DNA from: Hypericum androsaemum
Taxonomy: Eukaryota; Streptophyta; Magnoliopsida; Malpighiales; Hypericaceae
NCBI GenBank assembly: GCA_963995505.1
Contig: OZ023192.1
Span: forward strand, 15,793,001-15,857,000
Length of the DNA stretch: 64,000 nucleotides
Direction of reading: 5' to 3'
The position numbers were made by a program, and so were the translations under genes. Numbering within the stretch: the first letter of the stretch is position 1; each line of letters begins with the position of its first letter. Below the pieces are notes generated by a model, which was given only the letters and a program-made list of their open reading frames with translations, did not search any database and was not told where the DNA came from. Positions 44,282 through 56,031 of this stretch are shown here, in pieces.

Positions 44282-46950
44282 TTGTTGGTTTTATTTTTAT
44301 TTCTGTTTGATTGCAAAGTTCACATTTTCGGTTGAATTCCAAGATTGGAGTTGTAACTGAAACGATATGTACTTCATTCATCTAATGACCTACCATGTCC
44401 CTATGTAATTGAAGTTCTTTTACCGTTCACATATGGATAATAAGATTTATCTTCGTAATAATTATTATTGTCTATCATGCTTCTTATCTCTCATCTCATA
44501 CACTTATTTTCTCGGACAATTAACCATTGCTCTAAATGTTTCTTTTCAACTACTAACCGTTTTGATATTGACAATTCGCCCGTCCTAATTTCTTACCGTT
44601 GCAACCATAATAGCTCGCAAAGGCGATGCCATGTTTGACAACGTCCTTAATATTTTATGTTGCATTTACGAGGCCTCAAATTTGAAAATATGATTTCGAA
44701 AAATATGAATAATTAATAGAACAAGTTGCTTTGCGAATTGATCTGTGCTTCTTGGTCTTTATTTGTTTAGTTATTGAATAAAAAAAGTGGAATAATTGTA
44801 GAGCATTTCCTATTAGAGGCTCTGTTATATGAATGGATGCGGCGTGGCCCGGTCAGATACATTCCTCACACAGAGTCCAACAAACAATTATTCTAAATAT
44901 CCTAAAAAACAATTATTCTAAATATATACAAACTTAACATCAAGAAACTCGAACTTAGTCGGCTTGACTCTGATAATTTCGAAAAAATTGCGTTGAAATC
45001 CCTGCATGGATATATCAACCTTAATTAATGTTACACTGAAATTGATTTCCGTTTTTTACAAATTTAAAAAAATTAGGTTAATTGTTTTCTTACAGTTGTC
45101 AGTTATTCAAGTTTGGCATTTTTGTGCCTTTTTCAATAAGTATATGCCGGGTTTAAATCTCTTTTTTTTGTAGGTTGCCGGGTTTAAATCCTAATTACTG
45201 ATTTATTGAAATTATTGCATGGATAACGTTAAACATATTTAAAAAGTTTAAAAATTTACCACTTTCCAAGATTTTGAGTTTAACGTAAAATTATAGAATA
45301 TAAATCCAAATTTTATGGTGCATTCATGTGGACCTTTTCTTCTGGTCAACACTTTTTTTGTGGAGTTTGAAGTGCGCTACTGGACCTTATTGAGCCTACA
45401 ATATGGGCCAGGTAATACTGTTGGGCCTACACATATCATATGTTGTACAGCTATTCAGTTGGAAAATACGCGGCTGTAGTGAAAATTCATCAATTCAATA
45501 TTTTGCCAGTTCGACATTTGAAAGGTGTTAAATTTTCATATCCAATTTGTGATATTTTATATTTATAAAAAATTATTAAATTTATAATTAGTGATGTGAT
45601 AATTTCAACTAGATACCACTCTCGTTGAGCATCTAGAGAGTTTTGGTTTTGAAAAAAAAACTAATTTTATTTTATAATAATTAATTATGAATTATTTAAA
45701 GGTCAACGAGATCTGTGTCTGAAAATTATTCAAGCATGGACGACGTGGCAATCAAAATTGACTACGAACAAGATTAATGTAGACCCCAAAATAGTTACTT
45801 TCAACCCTAAAAAAAAAAATCGTTCCTCTCCCCTTTCTGCATAGTTAAATTTTTTTAAAGCTTAAAAACTCCTATAATGAAGAAAGTAGAAAACGATCTA
45901 CAAGTGCTTCTCAGAACTTCTCTTTTTTTCTTTTTTTTTAACTTCTCGACAACAACGAATGTATATACTTAATCAGCAACCATAATATATTGCTATAAGA
46001 CAGACAATAAGAATTTAAAATTGTTGAAAAAATATTAGTAAATTATGAATTGAACACGTATATAAAATGTAAGCAAAGTAGTCGAGAAGAGTAAGGGTAG
46101 CTTATAACCACACTTTGAGCAACGTCTTCTCCAAGGTGGAGACTTTGGATGGAATCCTTGACGAGGTCACAACAAACCGTGTGTCCTTAAACTTTTATTA
46201 CCCGCTTTATAGCTTTAGGCCTCCAAGGGCAAGAGAGTTCCTAAGTTACAACGCTCAATCACCTGAACAATATGAATCACTATTGTACATCTTTTGAAAC
46301 TTTGGAGGTTGCAGAACTCCGACTCTATAAAAATATGAGAATGTCTATGCTAAGGGGAGAGAGGAGAGTATTTTTGGGTGCGTCTCAAAGGAGGGGAGGA
46401 GGTCCCCTTTTATAGGGTAGATTTGAGACCCCATTTAATTCCGAAATAATGACGGTCATTAATCTCCTTATTAACCATGGTCAATAAATGAGAATTTACA
46501 ATCATTAAAGCCCCATATTAACCACGATATCTCAAATTCATGACAGCCGGTAAAATCGTATCATTTCGAAGCCAATTTTTATTCACACAAAAAATTGATT
46601 TTTCGCTAGTATCATTTATCGTTATGCAATTTGTCAACGAGTTTTCACAATGATCTCATAGACACCCAAAACTAATTGGTGTGACCCAAATTACAATTAG
46701 CTCAAAATTTCTAAGATATTATTTTCAATTAGAAGTACTTTCTAATTAAGCTCTTTGACGCAAATCCAACATAAACTTTTGTTAGGCTAACCTCCTCGTT
46801 AGATTAAAAATCCAATTCTCTAAGCTTAACTTGTGTCCCTGGTATACTAATCATATAAAAACCACATATTAGTAGTGTTTCAAAACCCGAAAAAATCGGT
46901 AGTGTGGAATTTAACCGTAAATTAATAAAGAAGAAGAAATTTTGTTGCTG
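44282..46950. other. Intergenic between laccase copies
   Basis: Non-coding AT-rich DNA. The stretch about 46090-46900 has features of retrotransposon LTR or leader sequence (ccccttttatagggtagatt, polypurine tracts), but no paired repeat or ends were found. Confidence 0.45.
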
Positions 46951-47651
46951 CAACTTCAACGGTGTGTACACAACCAACTTCCCGGACAACCCACTGGCTT
47001 TCAACTTCACCAGAAACACCTACAACGCGTCGCCATGGACGGAGTGGAAATAGTGTTCCAAAGGACCAGTTTGCTATCCGCAGGGAACCACCCCATGCAC
47101 ATCCACGGCTTCAGCTTCTACTTCGTCGGAAAAGGCATCAAAATTTGGAACAACACCACCGACCCTCAAACCTACAACCTTGATGACCCACATCTCATCA
47201 ACACCTCCGGAGTGCCCAGAGATGGATGGATTGCCGTCAGATTCGTCGCCAACAATCCTGGTAAGTCTTTTCCAGCAGGTCGAGACTATCATCAATATAA
47301 TATGTGGAGATACATACTTACATGGGTCATATGTGAGGTCATGTCTCGAGCCTAAATTACTGCCTATAATATTAGGTGCAAAAATCAGAAGTCAAAGAAA
47401 CTCTTTCCCATACCCTTATATTTATAGGAAACAACCTTATATCTATTATGATAGAGTCTTAGCCCAATTAAAATTTGAGATAAATCTTAACATATCAGAA
47501 TTCTAAATTTTGCAGGTGTATGGTTCATCCATTGTCATATCGACACGCACACACTCTGGGGAATGGAGACGGTGCTGGTGGTGAGGAATGGGAAGACTGC
47601 GGATACGAGCATTCGAGCTCTCTCTATGAGATGCCTACTTGTTCAGCTTGA
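46951..47651 (+). pseudogene. Laccase pseudogene, last two exons only
   Basis: The exon-6 equivalent (46951-47260) keeps [19 protein letters not shown] but has a deletion near 47030 that removes about 50-60 bp (the [17 protein letters not shown] part of the intact gene) and gives a stop. Its splice acceptor reads ttgctg instead of ttgcag. The exon-7 equivalent (47516-47651) keeps HCHIDTHTLWGMETVLVVRN but has a 1-nt loss near 47622 that shifts the C-terminus. Exons 1-5 are missing. It sits 2.7 kb downstream of the intact laccase, and its flank matches that of the exon at 189-325. Confidence 0.9.
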
Positions 47652-48094
47652 TTGGCCTTATTATGCTAGCTTATTTTTATCGATAAATTTTACAACCAAT
47701 AATTAAATTGGTCCTGGACATCCGGCCATTCATCTACATCTAGGGACGTTAGGTTAAATGCCCTAAGATTGCATATCAGCTTTATTATTGCTTCAGGTTT
47801 TCTATCGACGATAGTTTTACCTTGTCTATTAGTATATCTAAAATATGATTATATGGTTATTTTAGTTCGATGTTGTTTATCTTCTATGACCTATTGTCTA
47901 TTTAGATTAACAGTTATAGGCATGTGTAAAGATTTCTTAATATAATTACAATATCTTCACTAGATTTAGCAACTGGGTCATCCTCGATTTGAATCAAAGA
48001 CATCGCATGTGAAATAAATCTTCGCACTTTTAAAACTTAGAAGTAAAATTCACACCTAATCATGGAAAATTAAGTTTTGAATTTCTGTGAAATC
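47652..48094. repeat. Laccase 3' flank, copy of 326-887 / 3383-3480
   Basis: Homologous to the flank of the first laccase exon and free of the insertions present there. Homology ends where the LINE fragment starts. Confidence 0.75.
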
Positions 48095-48855
48095 ATGGTT
48101 ACGCTTTGTTGTTGGGACAAATATAACTCGACAAAAGCTTCGTTTCTCGGGTGGGACAATGAAAGCCTCCAAGCTTTTTGTTACAGCTGTGGTATGTTGG
48201 GACACACTGAAAAATATTGCGAGGCAACTTTTGATGATGCTCCCTCACCATTAGTCATAGGTAGTTATGGGGTCCGGATGTGAGCCTCGCCATTCAAGCC
48301 AAGACGGGTGGTTTTTTAGAAGCCTGTGGCTCGCCACCCATCTGGGGTGGTGCGCCGTAATATAATGAATGAGCTAGGTATACCTGGAGTTTCGAAGACA
48401 CTGGGATCCGCTGGCCAGCTTACTCTTGTTCCTGAAGATGCAAGCCCAGTTGAGGGATTACAAACGTCCCTGTCGGCGGTGACCATCCAAGCTAGTACTG
48501 AGATTGATTTGAAGACTCCTCATCCATCATCATCCAAAGCCAACCCCATCAAATTTCAAGTAGATACCCAAATCCCTGCCCAACTCCCTACCTTGCACAC
48601 TACCGCCACACCTCGCTATATCCCACCACCACTACGTCACCTACCTTTAACAACTGAGCCCCATAAACCTGCATCCCAACCAATCTCGTACACCGCTCCA
48701 TCCACCGGCAACCCAAACACCATTACCCCGCTGGTCCAAAATTCATCCAACCCTCAACCTGCTGTAGACCTACACACCGAAACCCCACAGATCCTGACAT
48801 CCCAATCCGTACCTCTCCATAACAAAGAACCCAACAACCCCAAACACCTCCAACC
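48095..48855 (+). pseudogene. LINE (L1-type) ORF1 fragment, 5' part
   Basis: The frame at 48077-48283 contains a CCHC knuckle, CYSCGMLGHTEKYC, followed by a block common in plant LINE ORF1 proteins (VIGSYGVRM). It continues at 48326-48855, after a stop and frame change, as a Pro/Ser/Thr-rich linker. It is interrupted at 48855 by the copia element and resumes at 55172. ORF1 proteins bind LINE RNA; this copy is dead. Confidence 0.72.
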
Positions 48856-49875
48856 TGTTGTTTGTCGGAGTGGTGTACTTGATTAGGATCTACTTCAGTC
48901 GAGGCAAGTGTTGGACACTTTCTCCGTAAGACGAGATTGCCCCGTATATTTCAGTGCGGTACGGGCTTCGGCAATCGTCCCCAAGATACAACGACTGTTT
49001 AGGGCGTTTCCAAGAACGTTGCACACGTATCTCGAAACTTTTGGGCGAACCCTTATATACCCAGAACTTTCGGACTCTTTTCTAAGTGAAGAACGGGGGA
49101 AGAGGAGAAGACAACAACGCTAGGAATATGCAATTGCTGCTGGGATGAGAATTCTGGCAGGGGGGCAGGCCTATTTATAGGCTGGAGGAGGCAGGGAGCC
49201 ATCCACCCCGAAGGGACGCGTCCGCTCGGCCAACAGGCTGTCTGGCTGCGCTCGTGGCCCTTCCGTGGCTTCTGGACCCTTCCAGGCGCACTGGTGGCCC
49301 TTCGAAGGCTTCCGGATCCTTCCAGGCGCACCAGGCTGCGCTCGCGTCCTTTCGCGGGAGATCTCGCACCCCTTCGGCCTTCTGGAAGCCTCCTGGACAT
49401 TCCATCCCATCGTGCCTCTTCGGTAGCCTGTTGGTAGGCGCTCGCAGCTCCTCGTCATTTCCGTAGCTGCGCAGCTGCCTCCGGACCCGGGCAAAATACT
49501 TAAGGCTCCTCGCGACGATGCGCACGTACGAAGTGCCAAGTGCGCCACAAAGCGCCCATTGCGACCTGCGTCCAATGCGCCATGCGCACACGCACGTGCG
49601 CATGCGCGAGCGCGAGCGCGTGCACGTGCACGTGCTCGTGCTCGTGCTCGTGTTCGGACGGTGCTTCGCACCGTCCTCGCAGGCAGCTAGCGGTGGGTCA
49701 GCCTTTTGGGTAGCCAATCAAGTTGAGAGGCAAGGAGGGGAATTCCTTATAAACAAGGGAATCCTCCTTGCTCTAATCGATGTGGTATGGCACTTTCCCA
49801 TTTCCCTTTGGGCCTCCATTTTAGGCCTTTCTACTTTGGGCCAGATGCATTAAAAAATGCATTCAAAACCCAACA
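48856..49875 (-). repeat. LTR (3' LTR) of the copia element, full length
   Basis: 1020 bp, with a CpG-rich stretch of cgtgctcgtg/gcgcatgcgc words near 49560-49660. Long open frames here are compositional, not genes. Confidence 0.92.
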
Positions 49876-50420
49876 ATCCCCCATATGAATGATGATTAAT
49901 GCATGCAGACTCTAATCGAAAGTTCTGACGTGTTATTATTGCATCGAGACAGGTAGCTTGCGGCTTTGAACCTTCTCTAGTAATATGTTATCGGATTTAC
50001 TCGCTGCTCGGTGAACGTGATGTCTTGAACCGTCAGCTTTTGGTATAAACCAAGACAATAACATTTACACAATAATAACCCTAGTATGTTTAGGTTCTCA
50101 CGTTGTGTCCGTTTCGGCCATGGACCGTATCTTGGATTCATAAGTGTTTTTTCCCATTTGAAGCGGCCTCACTTCACACTTACATAGGTGATCTCCTATC
50201 AGGAGTATCCTGCCATACTCCACCTTAATCAAGGTATAGGAATTATTAAAAGCGTAATGCTTAACCTTACCACACGGCTGCAGACTAACACCTGGGCAGT
50301 TTCTGAGAATGAGATAGGTTCCAGGTGATTTAACTGAACCCTCCATAACTTAGTTGTCTCATTGAACCAAGTTTGTGGGATCTCCACTCATCATGGTTGA
50401 GTTACCGCTATGAACGTTCT

Positions 50421-53400
50421 TTATTGTGTGAATTTTAATCCCATTCCCCTTACTGCGTTGTACATTTGATCTCTATTGATTCCTTTCGTAAAAGGATCAG
50501 CTAAGTTGTCCTTGGACTTTATGTAATTAATGGTGATCACCCCACTAGAGATCAATTGTCTAACGGTATTATGTCTCCGACGGATATGTCGAGACTTTTC
50601 GTTGTACAATGTACTTTGTGCTCTCCCGATTGCAGACATGCTATCACAATGTATCAATACGGGAGGCACTGGTTTACTCCAGCACGGAATATCCTCTAGG
50701 AAGTTTCTGAGCCATTCAGCTTCTTCCCCAGCTTTATCTAGCGCTATAAACTCCGACTCCATGGTGGATCGAGCTATGCACATTTGTTTAGAGGACTTCC
50801 AAGACACAGCTCCTCCTCCTAAGGTGAATACGTATCCACTCGTAGATTTGGAGTCCTTAGTGTCTGATATCCAGTTTGCGTCACTGTATCCTTCTAATAC
50901 AGCTGGATATTTAGCATAATGTATGCCATGGTTTATGGTATGTTTTAAATACCGTAAAACCCTTTCCAGAGCTAGCCAGTGATCCTTTCCTGGATTACTT
51001 GTGAATCTACTAAGTTTACTAACTGAGTACGCAATATCGGGACGAGTGCAGTTTGTTAAGTACATCAAGCTCCCGATAATTTGTGCATACTTCAGTTGAG
51101 ATACTGGGTTTCCTCGATTCTTGGCTAAGTGTAGATTCAAATCTACTGGAGTTTTAACCGGAGGTTTGTCAAAAGCTTCAAATTTCTTGAGCACACTTTC
51201 CACGTAGTGGGATTGCGTCAAGATAATTTCGTTAGCTTTCCTAGAAATTTTTATTCCTAGTATGACGTCTGCCTGACCCATATCTTTCATGTCAAAGTGA
51301 TTTTTTAACATGTTGTTAGTTTTCACAATAACTTCTTTATTGCTTCCCATAATTAGTAAGTCATCTACGTAGAGACATACAATTATGTAAGCTTCAGGTG
51401 TGCCCTTAATGTAAACACATTTATCGCACTCATTGATCTTAAATCCATTTGACAGCATTGTTCTGTCAAATTTCTCGTGCCACTGTTTCGGCGCTTGTTT
51501 TAGCCCGTATAGTGACTTGACTAGTCGACATACTTTATGCTCTTGACCGGGAGCCACAAACCCTTCAGGTTGCTCCATGTATATCTCCTCTTCCAGTTCT
51601 CCATTTAGGAAAGCTATTTTTACGTCCATTTGATGGATCTCGAGGTTATAGAGTGCTGCAACAGCTATGAGTACTCTAATCGATGTGATTCTTGTGACCG
51701 GTGAATATGTGTCAAAGAAATCATATCCCTCCTTCTGTTTGAACCCCTTAGTTACCAATCGAGCTTTGTATTTGTCGATTGATCCATCAGCTTTGTATTT
51801 CCTTTTTAGGATCCACCTGCATCCCAAAGGTTTGCAGCCCGGTGGGAGATCCACGATTTCCCACGTGTGGTTTTGCATAATGGATTCTATCTCACTATTG
51901 ATAGCTTCCTTCCAGAGAGGAGCATCTGGACTAGACAATGCCTCTTGGATTATCCTAGGTTCATTTTCTAACACATAGGTTAGATAATCTGGACCGAAAG
52001 ATTTGGTTACTTTCGTCCATTTACTACGTCTAGGTTCATCATCATTCTGATTTGACCCTTGCGTAGTCTCGTGAGCCCTTTTCTTCGGACTTGCTTCATT
52101 TCTTTCCTTGTTAGGAAAGCTATCTTCAAAAAACGTTGCGTTCCTTGATTCTATGACCATTCCCATGTTTATCTCAGGGTTTTCAGATTTATGCACCAAA
52201 AATCGATAAGCACTGCTATTTTGTGCATATCCAATAAAGATGCAATCAATGGTCTTAGGTCCTATTCTCACCTGCTTAGGCTTAGGTACTTCGACCTTTG
52301 CTAGGCACCCTCACACTTTAAGGTAACCGTAGGAAGGCTTTCTTCCTTTCCATAGTTCATATGGGATTTTGTCCCTTTTCTTGTGTGGTAATTTGTTTAG
52401 AATGTGGTTAGCTGAGAGCACAGCTTCCCCCCCACATGTTCTGGGGTAAGCCCGAGCTAATCAATATAGCGTTCATCATCTCTTTAAGAGTTCGATTTTT
52501 GCGTTCAGCTACGCCATTTGATTGAGGTGAGTATGGAGCAGTCGTCTGATGAATAATGCCATGTTCTTGACAGAGTTCCTCAAACGGAGCTACATATTCT
52601 CCTCCTCGATCACTTCGGATCATTTTGATTTTCATGCTGAGTTGATTTTCAACCTCATTCTTATATCTCTTAAAAGCATCAAGAGCTTCGTCTTTGCCCT
52701 TTAGGAGATATACGTAACAGTATCTTGTGCAATCATCGATAAACGTGATGAAGTATTTCTTCCCGCCTTTAGTTTGCACGTGTTTCATATCGCAAGTGTC
52801 CGTATGAATTAATTCTAAAGGCATAGTACTTCTTTCCACTGAATGGAAAGGTGCTTTGGTCATTTTAGCCTCCACACATACTTCACATTTATCGGATGGG
52901 TTGAACTCTAGATTTGGTAATAAATTTAAACTTACTAACTTTCTTAGCGAGTTTAGATTTACGTATCCTAATCTACCATGCCATAAATTAGAACACTCGG
53001 CCAAGTAAGAAGAAGCATTAACTTTATTTTCACCGTTAAAGGTGCGATGTACAGTTATTACATTCATCTTAAATAGCCCCCTTTCTAGATAACCCTTTCC
53101 GATGAATTGACCCACTTTGGTCAGTACAGACTTATCAGCCTCAAATACAAGCTTAATACCGGCTTTTCTTAACAGTGAGCCAGAGACTAAGTTCTTGCGG
53201 ATGTTCGGGACATGCAGCACATCCTTGAGGGTCAGCTCCTTTCCTGAGGTCAGCTTCAGGACCACCTTACCTAGACCGACGATCTTGGACGTTGAGGAGT
53301 TTCCCATGAACAGCTTTCGGCCTGTGATTGGGATATAGTTCGAGAACATCTCCTTGTACGAGCAGATGTGGCGGGTAGCTCCAGTGTCCACGAACCACTC

Positions 53401-54302
53401 TCTCGGATTGTCCACCAGGTTGGCTTCAAACACCACAGCTGACAGATCCATCTGGGACAAGTCTTCAGCCAGGTTAGTCTTTCCTTGGTCTTTCTTCGGC
53501 TGGCAACAGTCCTTAGCCATGTGGCCGAATTTCCCGCAGTTGTTGTAGTCGCCCTTGATCTTTTTCTTCTTGGGCTTTTGCTCCTTCTGCTTATCCTCGG
53601 ACTTCTTCCTCTTCTTGCCACCTTTTCCCTCAACGAGGTGCACTGTGGTCTCGGAGTTGGCCTTGCCTTGCTTGACTTCGGATTTTCGGTTGTCTTCCTC
53701 GATCCTAAGTCTCACTATCAGGTCTTCTAGGCCCATGTCCTTCCTCTTGTGCTTGAGGTAGCTCTTGAAATCCTTCCACAGCGGGGGGAGCTTCTCGATC
53801 ATAGCAGCTACTTGGAAGGACTCGCTGAGTTGCATCCCTTTGGCTTGGATCTCGTGAAGGATCAGCTGCAACTCTTGCACTTGGTCGATGACCTTCTTGG
53901 AGTCCACCATCTTGAAGTCGAGGAATCGTCCGACGATGAATTTCTTCATCCCGGCATCCTCCGTTTTGTACTTCTTCTCGAATGAACTCCACAGCTCTTT
54001 AAAGGTCTTAGCTTCCGCGTAGACATTGTAGAGCGTGTCGTCTAGTCCATTCAGGATGTAGTTCCGGCATAGGAAGTCGCTGTGACTCCATGCATCGAGG
54101 GCGTTGATCTTCTGTTGATCTGCCTCATTTTCCGCTACCTGGGAGCCTCTTCCTTCAAGAATCGGACCAGGTTGAGCGTCGTCAGGTAGAACAACATCTT
54201 CTGTTGCCACCTCTTGAATTCGGTACCGTTGAACTTGGCCGGCCTTTCGGCGTGGGCAGTTCCCGGGACCGCTGGCACTGGTGCTGAGCTTGTCGATGCC
54301 AT
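50421..54302 (-). pseudogene. copia gag-pol polyprotein with two frameshifts and one stop
   Basis: Starts at ATG 54302 (minus; [14 protein letters not shown]). A 1-nt loss near 54150 shifts the Gag frame. Gag includes [20 protein letters not shown] and [20 protein letters not shown]. The zinc knuckle [14 protein letters not shown] has lost its first Cys. Protease has [12 protein letters not shown]. The integrase core has [19 protein letters not shown] and RSDRGGEYV, with an extra G near 52430 and a TGA near 52309. Reverse transcriptase has [19 protein letters not shown] and [15 protein letters not shown]. RNase H has [10 protein letters not shown]. All domains are in Ty1/copia order. Few lesions point to a fairly recent insertion. 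Confidence 0.95.
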
Positions 54303-54330
54303 CTTCAAGTACACAATCTCGTTTTACGAT

Positions 54331-55166
54331 TGTTGTTTGTCGGAGTGGTGTACTTGATTAGGATCTACTTCAGTCGAGGCAAGTGTTGGACACTTTCTCC
54401 GTAAGACGAGATTGCCCCGTATATTTCAGTGCGGTACGGGCTTCGGCAATCGTCCCCAAGATACAACGACTGTTTAGGGCGTTTCCAAGAACGTTGCACA
54501 CGTATCTCGAAACTTTCGGGCGAACCCTTATATACCCAGAACTTTCAGACTCTTTTCTAAGTGAAGAACGCGGGAAGAGGAGAAGACAACAACGCTAGGA
54601 ATATGCAATTGCTGCTGGGATGAGAATTCTGGCAGGGGGCAGGCCTATTTATAGGCTGGAGGAGGCAGGGAGCCATCCACCCCGAAGGGACGCGTCCGCT
54701 CGGCCAACAGGCTGTCTGGCTGCGCTCGTGGCCCTTCGGTGGCTTCTGGACCCTTCCAGGCGCACTGGTGGCCCTTCGAAGGCTTCCGGATCCTTCCAGG
54801 CATACCAGGCTGCGCTCGCGTCCTTTTGCGGGAGATCTCGCACCCCTTCGGCCTTCTGGAAGCCTCCTCCTGGACATTCCATCCCGTCGTGCCTCTTCGG
54901 TGGCCTGCTGGTAGGCGCTCGTAGCTCCTCGTCATTTCCGTAGCTGCGCAGCTGCCTCCGGACCTGGGCAAAATACTTAAGGCTCCTCCAGACGATGCGC
55001 ACGTGCGAAGTGCCAAGTGCGCCACAAAGCGCCCATTACGACCTGCGTCCAATGCGCCATGCGCACACGCACGTGGTATGGCACTTTCCCATTTCCCTTT
55101 GGGCCTCCATTTTGGGCCTTTCTACTTTGGGCCAGATGCATTAAAAAATGCATTCAAAACCCAACA
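54331..55166 (-). repeat. LTR (5' LTR) of the copia element, with 185-bp deletion
   Basis: Partner of 48856-49875. The deletion junction (cgcacgtg/gtatggcac) has a short shared gtg, suggesting replication slippage or end joining. Confidence 0.92.
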
Positions 55167-55171
55167 CAACC

Positions 55172-55466
55172 CAAGCCAACTACCCCTCCCTTAACACCAG
55201 CCAACTCTTACAGCAACCCAACCCATCACGACAATCCCAATACCGAGGAGTACAGAGAGGATGAGGCCTCCACTGGAGGAATTCAGGCATCAAAGAGAAA
55301 GTGGAAAAGGCTAGCTCGCATTAAGGCGTCCAATGATGATTTGATCATGTCAAGTTCTGAAACTGGTAAAAGGCACGTCGAAGATGTGTCCCAAGACCTT
55401 GTTCCTGTTAGTAAATGGCAAGCCGTGGTTTTCGGAATGGGTGACACTCTCTCTTGTCCGGCGGAG
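55172..55466 (+). pseudogene. LINE ORF1 fragment, 3' part
   Basis: Continues the Pro-rich linker and then a basic segment (ASKRKWKRLARIKASNDD) typical of the C-terminal end of plant LINE ORF1. It is cut at 55466 by the Athila-like LTR. Confidence 0.68.
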
Positions 55467-56031
55467 TGATAAGTGTGTAAACGCTCATATTTTATCATAT
55501 GTTTCGTGCGTATTTAGCCATGATTTAAGTTATTTTCATCACGTCATATCGAGTCTTGTGATTGTTTTAGTATATTTGTGTTCGAGAATAGATTTCTACC
55601 CATTGTCATATTTTGTAGAAAAATGGAGTTCAATAAAGGCCGTTGGAGGGGTGATTTCAAGAGACCATATTACAAGAGCCATAACTTTCTTCTCTAGTAT
55701 CCGAATGCATCAAATGAGATACCGTTAAAAAGCTTGAAGAGAGATCTACATTGTGTATTTTATAATCAAAGCGAAATTCGAAGTGAAAGAGGGTCAAAAA
55801 TATAAAATACGAAGATGCGACGAAGCTAATCAGCGACCCGACGAACCCCAAATACTTGGCGGGCGCCAAGTCCATTTCCGAGACCTCCATTGGCGGGCAC
55901 CAACTCCACTGGCGGGCGCCAGGTCAGCTCCAATGGCAGTTTTTCTCAGACTTCTTTTTTAGATGAGGACTCGACCTATTTCGGTTTGCTGCGACTTTTG
56001 GCCTCCTGTTTCGGCTCTAGGATTTTAAATA

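Larger units (their letters stand above)
48856..55166 (-). mobile_element. Ty1/copia retrotransposon, near-complete
   Basis: LTRs at 48856-49875 (1020 bp) and 54331-55166 (836 bp) begin TGTTGTTTGTCGG and end ACCCAACA, flanked by the 5-bp duplication caacc (48851-48855, 55167-55171). Coding runs on the minus strand. The right LTR lacks about 185 bp present in the left one (around 49588-49772). No standard Met-tRNA primer-binding site is visible next to the right LTR; the sequence there, read on the minus strand, is atcgtaaaacgagattgtg. It split a LINE ORF1. Confidence 0.95.

Noticed and set aside
46090..46900. Another LTR retrotransposon or solo LTR
   Set aside because: Composition suggests LTR-like sequence, but no matching repeat, TG...CA ends or target duplication could be found.
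49053..49853. Open frames of 110-180 codons in the copia LTR (also 54557-55052)
   Set aside because: Present in both LTRs, on both strands, and CpG-rich; no protein family resemblance. LTRs of this type do not encode proteins.
50530..51978. Plus-strand open frames opposite the copia polyprotein
   Set aside because: Antisense shadows; the minus frame carries clear reverse transcriptase motifs.
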